Assembly: GCF_036373705.1 (NCBI RefSeq)
Contig: NC_089863.1
Location: 3,518,444 to 3,582,443, forward strand
Length of the DNA: 64,000 nucleotides
DNA from: Amia ocellicauda
Taxonomy: Eukaryota > Chordata > Actinopteri > Amiiformes > Amiidae
Reading direction: 5' to 3'
Part shown: positions 47,565-58,600 of the stretch, one piece after another
Layout: every line of letters starts with the position of its first letter
How positions within the stretch are numbered: position 1 is the first letter of the stretch
Program-made: the position numbers and the translations under genes
The notes under the pieces: model-generated
What the model was told of the DNA's origin: nothing
The model's input: the letters and a program-made list of their open reading frames with translations, nothing else
The model's database searches: none

Positions 47565-48720
47565 AGAGGGGGGGAGAAAGCGTCTGGAAGAAGAATCAGA
47601 AGGAAAAAATAAAACAAGAAAGAGACTGGGGGGTAGGGGGGTGTGGGGGAGGGAGGTTGCCATGGAGAACATTCCGTGGATTCCAGAATTCCCAGTGCGT
47701 CTCTGGCTGACGTCAGCCCCCCCAACCCCCTCGGCCCCCCATCTGGGACGCTGACTCAGCAGTGACCTGCTCACACACTCGGCCCGTCTGCTGTGCTGCA
47801 CAACACGGTGCAGAAAAGAGAGGCAGAGAGCAGTGCAGTGAACGGGGATGTGCATCTGGATTTGCAATGAACACACCACAGTACACTGCAATACAGCACA
47901 GCAAGGAAACAGTGCAGGACAGCACAGTCGATTGCCATAGTAAGGGACAGTACAGTCCCTACACTACACTACAATACACTACACTACAATACAGTGCAAC
48001 ACACTACACTACAGCAAACTACACTACTGTATAGTGCAATATACTACACTACACTACGCTACAGTGCAATACACAACACTACAGTATAGTGCAATACACT
48101 ACAGTAAACTACAGTACAGTACAGTGCAATACACTACAGTAAACTACACTATAGTACAGTATAGTAAACTACACTACACTACAGTACAATACAGTACAGT
48201 ATGCTTTACTACAGTAAACTACAGTACAGTACAGTGCAATACACTACAGTAAACTACAGTACAGTATAGTAGTCTACAGTACACTACACTACAGTAAACT
48301 ACACTATAGTACAGTATAGTAAACTACACTACACTACACTACTGTACACTACACTGCATTACAATGCAGTGCAATACACTACAGTAAACTACACTATCGT
48401 ACAGTACAATACACTACAGTACACTACACTACAGTAAACTACAGTATAGTACAATACACTATAGTACAGTCCAGTACAGTGCATTGATCTTATGTAGAAG
48501 AGCAGCACCGCATGTGTAAACAGTAACTGTATCTCTCTCCCCCTCTCTCTCTATCTCTTTCTCTCTCTCTGCCCACGTCCTGCTGCACTCCTCATCCCTC
48601 CATCCCGCGGTCAGGCCAGGGTCAGTGTGGGCTGTTCTGTTTATATGTTTAGGGACAACCAACACCCCCCTCATTTCCCTTGTGCAGCCTTCCAGCTCAT
48701 GTCTGCCAAGTGGATTAGGC

Positions 48721-48758
<38 letters not shown>

Positions 48759-50720
48759 CTATACTGTATATAGAAGGAAATTCTTCACATGATCCTTGAC
48801 CCATACAGCATAGTCAACATCTATCTGGACACTGATAGTGTGTCAGTCAGTCAGTCAGTGTATCAGTCAATGTGTCAGTCTGTGTGTCAGTCATTCAGTC
48901 AGTGTATCAGTCAGTGTGTCAGTCAGTCAGTCACTCAGTGAGTCAGTCAGTGTCTCAGTCAGTCAGTCAGTCAGTCAGTGTGTCAGTCAGTCAGTCAGTT
49001 AGTGTGTCAGTCTGAGTGTCAGTCATTGTGTCAGTCAGTCAGTGTGTCAATCAGTCAGTGTATAAATCAGTTTGTCAGTCAGTGTGTCAGTCAGTCAGTC
49101 AGTCAGTGTGTCAGTCTGTGTGTTAGTCAGTGTGTCAGTCATTGTGTCAGTCAGTCAGTCAGTCAGTGTGTCAGTCAGTCTGTGTGTTAGTCAGTGTGTC
49201 AGTCATTGTGTCAGTCAGTCAGTGTGTCAGTCAGTCTGTGTGTTAGTCAGTGTGTCAGTCATTGTGTCAGTCAGTCAGTGTGTCAGTCAGTCTGTGTGTT
49301 AGTCAGTGTGTCAGTCAGTACAAAACATTCCTCTCTTTCTGTATGTCTCCCTCTCTCCCTCTCTCCCTTCTGCCTTCCTGACCATAAGCATATGTCAACA
49401 CATGCGCTTTCCCAGCAAGCATCGCTTCACATCCATGTCTTCCTCAGCCTCTCTGTTTCCTCTTCGTTCCCAGCAGCCGCCTGCAGGTCCTGTCTCCTCT
49501 GCATCCCCTCTTCTTCCCCTCCTGCCGCTCTCTCTTACGGCTTCCCTCCTGGCCCGGCTCCGCATCCCTCACCCCGGCAACGGCGGTTCCTGCTCCCCAG
49601 CATCCCATGCCGTCGGCCCCAGTTCTCTCTCTCCAGCCCAGCCGCCCCTGCTGCTCTCCGTGCCCCTGGCGTCCTAGCAGCCCCCAGAGTGCGCATCCCA
49701 CTGGATCCTGTACAGCTTGGCATCCCACCTGGTCCAGAGTCGCCCAGCCCAGTCAACACAGCCTAAACTACAGATGCTCCTCACATCTCCTAAAGCCGAC
49801 GAGACGTTTCTACAGGTTCTGTCCACAGTAATCTGCAGCTCCTGGTTATTTACATCAGATACTAGTACCACCTCTGTCCTCAGACACTGGAAACCCAGCA
49901 CCTGGGCTCCAGTCATCAAACGCAGACCTTCTGCAACCCGCTGAGGAGCTCATTGTCCAGCTCACACTGACCCACAGGGCCCCCTCCTGCTCTCAGCACC
50001 TTCTGTGTCACCTCAGGGAAACTGAAAACGGCTTCAAGACTTCTGTTCCAAGTCCTGGATGGTCCATTCACTGGACCACTGAGATTAGATCAACCCGAGC
50101 ATCTCAGTCGGGGATAAATGACAGTTTTGGTGGTCCCTCTGCCCTTGTCCGCACAGCCGCGTCTTCAGTCCCTCAGTCCAGCGAGTCGAGGCCCAGATTA
50201 ACTCTATTGACCTTCCACTACACTCGTCTTTCAGGGCTGACCCGATTCCTCAAGCATTGTATACTGATTTATCTATGGATTTATTCAGACAAAACTTCTA
50301 GTCCAGTCACACAGCCCAATCCAGTCACACAGCCACGTCACAATAGTCCAGTCCAGTCTTGTCGACTCACACAGCCCAGTCCACTCACACAGCCCCATCA
50401 CTATAGTCTACTCCAGTCCAGTCCACTCACAAAGCCCGGTCACTATAGTACAGTCCAGTGACAAAGTGCAGACACACACATAGGCACAGTACACTCACTG
50501 CAGACAGACACACACACACACACACTCACACACACAGACGGAGACACAGGACTCAGTAGACATTGACTGCAATAGGCTTAGCCCAGCAAACTGTCAAGCA
50601 AAGCTGCAAGACTTACCTGGTGAAATTGCTGCGTGTCGTGGTCTGACTCTGGGCTCCGTGAAATCCCAGTAAGCAGGTTAACACCGCGATGACCAGTCCC
50701 CTGTCCGCACAGCCCCTCAT
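41232..50720 (-). CDS. pcolce: Procollagen C-endopeptidase enhancer, 514 aa, 9 exons
   Basis: Secreted glycoprotein that binds fibrillar procollagen and stimulates C-propeptide cleavage by BMP-1/tolloid proteinases. Exons (5' to 3'): 50617-50720, 45630-45738, 45169-45427, 44458-44582, 43781-43917, 43103-43530, 42822-42902, 41862-42032, 41232-41362; all GT-AG, phases close. Layout: signal peptide (residues 1-26), CUB1 (about 36-158; Cys in FNCGG, RKCAW, QCRYDY, RFCGT), CUB2 (about 159-276; FCGGK, SCSW, YCRYDY, KYCGD), a Lys-Pro-rich linker (about 290-390), and an NTR domain with six Cys (CAQNC, SFC, SCKKC, terminal PC). The linker resembles PCOLCE, while the NTR end (RRGLNYI, ending at Cys) resembles PCOLCE2, so the paralogue is not certain. 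It is longer than the mammalian proteins mainly because of the linker. Intron 1 is 4.9 kb and packed with repeats. Confidence 0.92.
41390..41857. repeat. Minisatellite in the last pcolce intron
   Basis: Degenerate units built from GTGGACAGT and GTGTGTAGAGGACAGT fill almost the whole 499-bp intron between exons 8 and 9, ending within 5 bp of the exon 8 donor. Confidence 0.95.
42165..42541 (+). repeat. Unnamed dispersed element in pcolce intron 7
   Basis: Homologous over about 360 bp to 32330-32706, including the TCTTATCTGCTCCACTGATG block and the GATCCGGATCAGAAATGGCC hairpin end. It is followed by a single TGTCAGT. No coding capacity. Confidence 0.75.
42766..42811. repeat. (GA)n tract next to a pcolce donor
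   Basis: About 20 GA units, starting 11 bp after the exon 7 donor on the gene strand, where it reads (TC)n. Confidence 0.9.
43985..44245. repeat. Minisatellite in pcolce intron 4
   Basis: About nine degenerate 25-35 bp units of the type GTGTAAAAACATACAGTACA. Confidence 0.9.
44769..45165. repeat. CT-rich tandem tract in pcolce intron 3
   Basis: Long (CT)n followed by a roughly 90-bp unit (CCTTCCAACCTTCTGTCCCC) occurring twice at 44845-44995. It lies on the opposite strand to the gene, so the transcript reads GA-rich here. Confidence 0.85.
45838..46690. repeat. TACTGTACTG/GTTTACTGCACTG array, orientation A, in pcolce intron 1
   Basis: Irregular TACTGTACTG and TAGTTTACTGCACTG units at 45838-46105 and 46400-46690, interrupted by an L2-type insertion. 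The reverse complement of the same motif forms the array at 47955-48475. Confidence 0.85.
46108..46390 (-). mobile_element. L2-clade LINE or SINE 3' end
   Basis: Minus-strand reading ends in the CCTGGATAAGGGTGTCTGCT tail and an ATA-rich stretch. Its body (for example CATCCTAGATT near 46290) matches 27245-27265. Confidence 0.75.
47010..47195. repeat. Minisatellite, 45-bp unit, four copies
   Basis: Unit TGTGGCCACTGACACACACT, then CTCACACACACACACTGACA, then CACAC. Copies are nearly identical (one CACACA to CACATA change), suggesting recent expansion. It lies in pcolce intron 1. Confidence 0.95.
47955..48475. repeat. ACTACAGTAAACTACA array, orientation B, in pcolce intron 1
   Basis: About 40 short units (ACACTACAGTAAACTACAGT type). 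The motif is the reverse complement of that at 45838-46690, and 1.3 kb of other sequence separates the two. Confidence 0.9.
48839..49318. repeat. (CAGT)n degenerate array, about 480 bp
   Basis: GTGTCAGTCAGT units with higher-order repeats of about 60-70 bp toward the right end (TCTGTGTGTTAGTCAGTGTG recurring four times). The longest of three CAGT arrays in the window; lies in pcolce intron 1. Confidence 0.95.
49319..50616. other. pcolce intron 1, exon-proximal part
   Basis: GC- and pyrimidine-rich sequence (49320-49950) without supported exons, then CAGTCCAGTCCACTCACA-type short repeats at 50285-50460 and a CA run near 50510. Confidence 0.5.
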
Positions 50721-53700
50721 AGTGCACCACTGACAACACACAGAGACAGAGAGAGAGAGAGAGGGACAGAGAGAGACAGAGAGAGAAGGGGGGATGCAGG
50801 GAGACACGCAGGGATAGAGTGGAGGGGAAGAGAGTGGAGACAAGGGGGAGGAGAGAGAGAGAGAGGATGTTTGGGATAGGAGGAGAGAGGGAGGGAGGGA
50901 GCGAGGGAGGCAGGGAAGGAGAGGAAAAGAGAGGGGGGGTAGAGAAGGCTTAATTACTGCCAGATGGAGTGTATATATAAACTCCAAAAATAGTGAAAAA
51001 GAGACGGGGGGGGGGGGGGGTTTCTGTGAAATTATCCACACAGTGCGTGTCAGTGCGTGTGCATGTGTTTTGAGCATACGTGTGCGTATGTCCACAGCAT
51101 GTGTGAATCAGTCTGTGTCAGTCCATATATGTGTGTGTGAGCATGCATGTATCTGTGTGTGTCAGTATGTCTGTGTTTAGGTGTGTGTGTCTGTTTCTGT
51201 TTATGTGTGTGTCTGTATGTCTGTGTTTATGTGCGCGTGTTAGTATGTCTGTGTGTTTGTGTGTGCACTGCGCTGGTTATGCAAGGACAGACAAGGAGAC
51301 ACACTGAGGTTTAGCATAACAAATTAATGATTAAAAAATGAAGACAAAACAAGGTGTCCCAAAACCAGAACACAGTTCAGATACGCATGTGTGTGTGTGC
51401 GTGCTGCTGTACTGTGTGTTTGTGTGTGTACGTGTCAGGCAGTGACGCTTGCACTGCATAATAACTGTTTACAGCACGAACAAAAACACACACACACACA
51501 CAATGCAGACAGGAAACTGCAAAGAATAGGCTATTATTGCAGCTTCTTGACAGTGTCAGTCCTGGGCTGTGTGTGTGTGTGCAGTGTTGTGTGTGTGTTT
51601 GTGTGCATGTACACGAGTGTGTTGTACTCTGTGTGTGCGTTGTGCAGCCACATCTCTCCCTCCCTGTCATTACAGCTCTAATGACAGACCGCTGCCGCCA
51701 CTATGGCCGTTTACAGCATCCCTCCGCACATGCCTCCTCCCCTCTCTCTCTATCTCTCTCTCTCACCCATCTCTCTGTTTCTCTCTGTCTCTCTCTCTCT
51801 CGCTCTGTCTGTCTCTGACCCTGGTCCCCCCCTCTCTCTGTGTGTTGTGAGTGTGTTGTCTGGCCCTGTGGCCGCGCTGTGGGTCTGACTCCCTGTAGAG
51901 GCCTGGGAAAATCCTGACACGGTGCCCAGAGGCGCGGAAACAAACGAGCAAATTAAACCAGAGAAACTAAATCCGCGGCTTTCTAAAAACATCTGCGGTT
52001 CCCTCTCTCCTTTCGTCCCTCTACCTCCCTCTCTCTCTCTCCCTGACTCGGTGACAGTAAAAATAGACTAAAAGAAACACTGAAAAAAGTCAAATTTGAA
52101 CAAAAACAGAACTTTCCAGATAGAAAGCGCCGGTCAGCCTTTTCGGCGGCCCAAGCCTGTGTTTTCTGGGCAGGGCGTCCATTTCTGTCATTCCACAGCT
52201 AACCCGACTCTCTGCCTTTGGTTTATTTTGGCTGTCCGACACCACTCTTCCCTGGGGCCCCTCAAGGACCCCCCAGGTTAGGTAATCCCCCTCACCCACC
52301 TCTCACAAAACTTAAAACACAATCAATTATTAATTATTATCAAAACACACACACACACAGACACACACACAATTCTGCTGAAAAACCTTATGAAAATTAG
52401 TCATCTCTGTCGGTCCCTTCTGTGTTTGTCTTTTTCCGATATATATTTATTATTTTTAATCTCTTGCTCTCTTCCATACTGAAACTTCATTTATAAATAT
52501 ATATAATTTAATGTTTTAATGTATTATAATTATCGGCCCACACCACCAACTTGGGACAATTATAATAGACCAGGTCCCCTCCCCTCCCCTCCATTTCCAC
52601 ACAACCCCAGAAAGTGTCAGAGCTCAAAGCAATTCCAGCTGCAATCTTAAAAGAATGTAGCCCTCCTCCCTCTCTCCCTCTCTACCTCGTTCTCCCTCTC
52701 CTTCAAATCTGATCAACTGTATCACCCCCCACATGCTCTTCCCCCGCCCCACGCCACGACACAGCTGTACACATCTGTTCTGAACTGGCAGGCTTTGGAA
52801 ACACTCACTCTCTCTCACACACTCACACACAAACACACAGCACGCATTTATTTATTTTATTTGGATTCCCTTCTGTACATTTCCACAGTCGGACTGGGTT
52901 AACCTCACTGACGGATCCAAGACAAATAGCCGCTCGAGTCGGAGTCCAAGTCTCGCTGCTCTTCCACTCACCAGCGCCGGGCGCACCCCCACCCGCCATC
53001 AGCTTCAAAGTGACCCACTTGTAGTTAATTGGCCTCGCCTGTGCCAGGGACGGTGTTGTAAAAAGCGTAACAACACTTTTATAGGTTTTACCAACAGCAC
53101 CACCCCAATTAAAATACTTTCCCCATAAGATAATACAGGAGAATCAGAATTGTGTCACTTTGCACTAATTTAAGCCCCCAAAACACAAAAAACCCTCTTG
53201 AAAAATCATTCTAAACACACTCTGTATGCTTACCTCTGAGGCAGTTCTGTTATTCACATCATCAGTCTCATGTCCTGGTAGGTCTGTCTGGATACAGGCC
53301 AACTAATGAATGAATGAATTAACAAATAATCTTTATCCCACCCCTGCCACCACCTGACCACCATCGCCCCCCCTCAATCAGAGTATATATTGCAGCCAGG
53401 CAGCTCCAGTCTCTGGGCTTTCTGCATTTTTTTCAACTTGGCAAACCGTTTCAGTACCATCATTAAAACCCCATCCAGATTAAGATCCCAACCAAGTAAA
53501 TCATTAATTAATTAATACCCCCGGGGGAGGGTTGCAAACCTGGGCCACTGGGAGGAGGGCGAGCAGACGCTGATTTGTAGCAAAAGCACACAGGAAAAAC
53601 GGCACAGTGGTATATTTCAAGTCAACTTTAATTATAATAACAAATTAAATAAACCAAAGAACATTGGTGAGTAACACTGATGCAATGAACCAATACATCA

Positions 53701-53800
53701 CATCAAAGACACGGGGGAGGGGGGACGGGACATAGTCCGCCCAAACCCATCAGGATTGCAAAGTTCACTTGGGCCCGTCCATCTCTCCCCACTGTCCAGA
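50721..53800. other. pcolce 5' flank, no further gene recognised
   Basis: Includes GA-rich sequence (50740-50935), a G run (51006-51020), GT-rich sequence (51040-51270, 51560-51640), CT-rich sequence (51730-51840) and an AT-rich stretch (52430-52530). The pcolce transcription start should be in or near 50721-50990, where GATGGAGTGTATATATAAAC near 50963-50982 on the plus strand gives a TATATA also readable on the gene strand. Confidence 0.45.
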
Positions 53801-53805
53801 CGCAG

Positions 53806-54148
53806 CCAATACAATTCCAGCATCCCCGAGAGTCCTGGTCCAGCCCGCAGCCCGTTGCCGGCTCAGCCAATAGGGTTCCTGCGTCTGCCTCGACTCATCA
53901 TCCGTCTCGGCCAATGAAAACACAGCCCCAGAGTTCTCGGAGGATCGCTTCTAGCTCCAAAAGGGGAATCCTGTATCTGTCGGCACACATCCCTACCCGT
54001 GTCCCCTCAGCCAATCGGCATCCAGTGCCCGTCGCAAGTTCCTGGCTCACGCGGGTGTGATTCTGGGCCCCATCGCTTTTTAACGTCCCCGCCAAACCAC
54101 ACCCACCCCGTGATCTCACAGCGTCGCGTCCTGGAGGCCTCGGCCAAT
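53806..54148 (+). promoter_or_regulatory. Cluster of five CRGCCAAT boxes (NF-Y type)
   Basis: CCAAT at 53806, 53867, 53911, 54011 and 54144, each as CAGCCAAT or CGGCCAAT, all on the plus strand, in a CpG-containing stretch with GGGAATCC- and GCGTCGCG-type motifs. Such a series in one orientation is typical of NF-Y-bound promoters or of a diverged tandem repeat. It lies between the 3' end of per1 and the 5' end of pcolce, with no recognised gene starting from it. Confidence 0.45.
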
Positions 54149-55260
54149 GAGGGGAGGAAAACCGTCGGCTTCAACAATGTCGTTACCATGGGAACGCCTC
54201 TTCTACTCCTTTGGAGTCGGGAGTTGATTTCGTAAAATGTTTTTTACATCACGTGTTCAAGAAGAAACACACCGCATACACAGCAACATGTACACAAGTA
54301 GAACAGAACAAGTAGCTCATACAATCTTTACGATGTAAAAGTACCACAAAAAAAATTGAATCTAATATTCTGGGGTGGAATGCTGCTCTCATTCAGAGTC
54401 ACGTTATTCAGCTTTTTAAAGTAAAAAAATAAAATTGCCAAAGTGTGGAAAAATAAAATAAAAAAAATCGAATACACCTCACTTGCTCCCTCGAACACAC
54501 AGGGCGATGCGGAGAGCCAGACATTCGACACACGGACCGTTACACCAACCCAGTGCGTGAAAACGCCGACTGTGGCGCCATCTAGTGTTCACTCGGTATC
54601 TCTAACAGTGGCAGAGGAGTTACACAGCCTGCCAGTACATTCCATCTTCAGACACTTATGAGTAGTGTCCAATTAACCAATTAACAATAATAATATGAAT
54701 GAATTCCATTGATCCCTCCTCTGTCCACTCTCTGGACACTCGAGTGACCCCCCCGCCCCCTGCTCCCTGTACACATTCCTCCGTCTAGTTTTTTATTTTT
54801 TTATTAGTTTTTTCTTCCTTTACTGAAAAAATAAACATTTGTTACAAAAACAAACAAAACAACAATAATAAATCTTGGAATAATACAATCTTAACACCCC
54901 CCTCCCCCAAGTATAACACCCAGAGAAAGAGTTTGTTTTTTCATAATCCCACCCGATTCCCGTCCGCCATTTTGTAAAGCGAGATCTGAGCTCTTTCATT
55001 TATGACTCTTTCTCCCTTTTTCTCTCCCTTTAAATACAGTTTCATCTCACATGAAGAGAGGAAACACAAGATGTATACATTATTAACAAGTATATATATA
55101 TATATATATATATATGTAAATATGCAGATTGCACTCATCTGACATTCAGATAGAGTTTAGACAGATCTGTACCCTGTCACCTATCGGCCGGCCAGTTCGC
55201 CAGACCCTCGCTGTAGACCGCGTCGCTGGCAGCCTAACTGCGTACGTGACGCACTGCTCG
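54149..55260. other. per1 downstream flank and probable 3' UTR
   Basis: On the gene (minus) strand AATAAA occurs at 54800-54805 and 54792-54797, about 800 nt after the per1 stop, a plausible poly(A) site. An (AT)n run lies at 55092-55116. Confidence 0.4.
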
Positions 55261-55261
55261 C

Positions 55262-55450
55262 GTCCGGCGACAGACCGACACACCGACTGTGTGACCGGCG
55301 CTGCAATCTCCTGTTCAAGGTGCAGGCCGACACACCGGCTGCATCACCGCCACCCCAGCTCCGACCCGGGGCGGCGACAGACCGGCACGCCGACTGCGCA
55401 CTCGACCACGCTGCTGCCCGTGTAAGCGACACCGACTGTGTCGAGCAGCA
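55262..55450 (-). repeat. CGACACACCGACTG-type repeats in the per1 3' UTR
   Basis: Plus-strand motif CCGACACACCGACTGTG recurs in varied form four to five times (55275, 55328, 55381, 55428), in strongly CpG-rich sequence 150-340 nt after the per1 stop codon on the gene strand. Confidence 0.6.
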
Positions 55451-55603
55451 GAGCGACACACAAACTGACCCCCCCCCACCGTCTCCCACGTGGTCCGAGC
55501 CATGTGGCGTGCGTGGGTGTCGTGATGCGCGTCACGGGTCATGGGTCAAAGGTCACAGAGGGGAGCGTCTCTTTCCCATGGCCTCCCGGCGTCGTCCACG
55601 GGC

Positions 55604-58600
55604 TCACTCCGCCATCGAGGCCGCGGCGGCGAGCAGGACCCCCCCGGCCAACGCGCCACGCTCCTCCGACAGCATCTCCTGATCGTCGCCGTGGGTGCAA
55701 GGCCTCGTTCCCTCCTGCTCCATGGCGACCGATTCCGTGGCCGCCGGCGTCTTGCCCGGACCCTCCTCTGGGGACCCCAGCACCCCCCCGAGCTCCATGT
55801 CGTGCAGCTCCACGTCGAAGGGGGTGGCCAGGGAGGGAGGCGAAGGGTTGCACCCCACACATCCCTGAGAGAGAGAGATGGAGAGGAAGAGAGAGAGTTA
55901 TTACAAATGCAGAGATCTGTGTCTCGATGTGTGTGTGTTCAGTTCAGTCCATTTGAAAGAAACAATGAAGAAGTGTAGACTTTCATCTTTAATTTGAGGG
56001 TAGTTACATCCAAATTGGGTTAATGGTGTAAGAATTACACCAATTTTTATATGTGCCCCCCCCCCATTTTAGGGGCTCAAAAGTATTTGGACAAACTAAC
56101 ATAATCATGAATTAAATTGTGAGTTTCAATACTTGGTTGCAAATCCTTTGCAGTCAATGACTGCCTAAAGTCTGAACCCATAGACATCAGCAGATGCTGG
56201 GATTCATCCCTGGTGATGCTCTGCCAGGCCTGCACTGCAGTGTCTTTAGTTCCTGCTTGTTCTTGGGGTGATGTCTATGTCCAAATATTTATGGACCTAA
56301 CTGTATATGTGTGCGTCTCTGTGTGTGTGTGTGTCAGTGTGTGTGTGTGTCCGTGTGTGTCAGACTCACAGTGATGTTGATAGCACGGGGCAGCTGGCCG
56401 GTGCGGATCCAGGGGTGGACCTCGCTCAGCTCTCGTTTCTGCTCCTCGCTGAAGCGCGGCTGCTGTTTCTGCATCGCCCTGAGCGCCTCGCGGTCCGAGC
56501 GCAGCACGGCCGCCCGGTCTCTGCGGGGGGAGGACATCGTTCAGTGGGGCTCAGACACTCACTTTCTTTCAGTCCTGTAGGGTCTGTCTCTCTGTCCATG
56601 TCTCTTTCTCAGACTCTAGTCCCTCTCTCGATGTCTCTCTCTCTCAATGTGTCTCAGAGTCTCTCTCACCTGGATGGCAGCTGGTAGGTCATCATGACTT
56701 TCTCGTCGGTGTTGGCCATCAGGAGCCAGATGGGGTCCTGCAGGACATACTTGATGAACTGGTCGCTGTCCTGCCCCACCCTCTTCTTCCCCACCAGATC
56801 ATTCTCGGACGAGTCCACACTGCCAAAGTACTTGCTGGTATGGCTGCTCTGGCTGCTTCCTGGGTCGAACAGGAGAGAGAGCAAGAGCAGAGGTCAGAGG
56901 TCGTGGGGACAGGATAATTGCTGGTATGATATAGACAAATCTTTTAGTGCCTTGTACAATATAGTCCCAATACAATAGACCCAGACGGGCAGCTCTGCGG
57001 ATGACTCACTTGTCCCGCTGCCAGAGGTGGAGCAGCCGTTGGACCCTGAGCCCAAGGACCCCGAGCCCGAGGCGGCCGAGCCAGTGCCCGAGCGTGCGTC
57101 CTCCTGGAGCAGCAGGTCCAGGAGGTCACTGGAGGTGGACATGGTGTCCTGGTTGGAGCAGTCGATCGCCTCCACCTGCGGGGGGACGGGGATGGGGACA
57201 GGGGGATTAGAGTTACAGCTTCGGAGGGGTTGCATTCTTGAGTCACACTGGCATATATGGCCTAGCACAGCTTCGGCAGCCCAGGTAATGCCGACTGCCC
57301 TCTCTGGTCCTTAATTGATTGATTGGTTTATTAATTGTTAATTATTGTGAAAGTGTTTGATCAACGCACACTGTCATTAATTCCCGCTTTCACTGCTCTC
57401 CAAACAAAAATAAATAAGCTAAGCAAGTTGTGTTGCTTTCTTAAAATTATACTGACACTGTCCAGTAATATATAATATTTATTCTATAATAAAATATAGA
57501 CTCACGTTCTCTCCCTGTTTGTGGTCTCCTGCCGATCCTAGTGGGGTGGGTGTGGCCAGAACAGCGGCTACTCCCTGCTGCCCCACCCACTCGGACCCAA
57601 CTCCCGCTGTGGGCGTGGCCTGTGGCGGCTGGGCCTGGGACCCCTGCAGGGTCACGTTCCCCTCCTGGCGGTTGTTGGGCAACTCCTCAAGCTGCAGCAG
57701 GTTCAGGGGGGAGGAGCAGCGCGACTGGAAGAGCGGCGACTGGACACCCTCGCGGTCCGGGGGCGGCTGGCTGCAGGACTGGGGGGTGCTGGAGCGTGAC
57801 AGCAGCTGGGGCAGGTCCTGGGGCAAGGAGGGGGCGGCCGCCACAGAGACTGGAGCGGCGGGGGTGGGGATGGGGAGGGTGGGCTGGACCAGGAGAGGGT
57901 GCTGGGGGTGGAGCTGGGGGGCAGGAACAGGGCCTGGTGGGAAGGGGAAGATGGGGGTGGGGCTGAAGTAGGGGTGGGTCAGGGCAGGGGCACCCAGCTG
58001 GGGGAACATGTAGTTGGGCAACACGAAGGCCACCATTGGGGCCACCATGGGCGGGGCGGCGGTGGGGGCCAGCTGCGGCTGCTGGGGGTAGTGCAGGCTA
58101 GTCTGAGGGTCCTGGAGGAAGGGGCCGCCTTGGGGGGCCGCCTGGGGGGAGCGGTGCCCGACCGACACTGGAGGGGCAGGGTAGACCGACAGGGGGTAGG
58201 TGGGCAGGAGTCCGGGGTGGTAGGGCAGCGGGGGCAGGCTGGCCTGGGAGCCCACCGAGGGGGGCCAGGAGGAGGAGGAGGTGTGGGGCCCCAGGGGCAG
58301 GTGGGGGGGCGATAGGGAGGCTCCTGGCCCCCCTGCCACCCCCAATCCCAGCGCCGCCGCCCCCAGCATCACCGAGCTGCTCCGCTCCGACGGCTCCTGC
58401 TGCTTCAGGCGCTTGGCCCGGGTGCGGCTGCCCCGGCGGGCACTGCTGCCCCCCATGGGGTAGTCCCTGGAGCTGCGCACACCTGGGGGAGAGAGAGAGA
58501 GAGAGGGACCAGTTAGTGTCATCAACACAGCCGTACAAGCCAGATCTATCATGGAAACCCCGCTCTGACTCCCCCCCCGTCTCTCCTACTTTCTGCCTCT

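Noticed and set aside
48978-49302. Plus-strand frames of Cys-Gln-Ser-Val repeats
   Set aside because: Produced by the (CAGT)n array; every frame is open by composition.
49320-49950. Possible coding exon in Pro/Ser-rich frames
   Set aside because: Open in several frames because of GC/CT composition, with no splice-site pairing and no family similarity; it lies inside pcolce intron 1.
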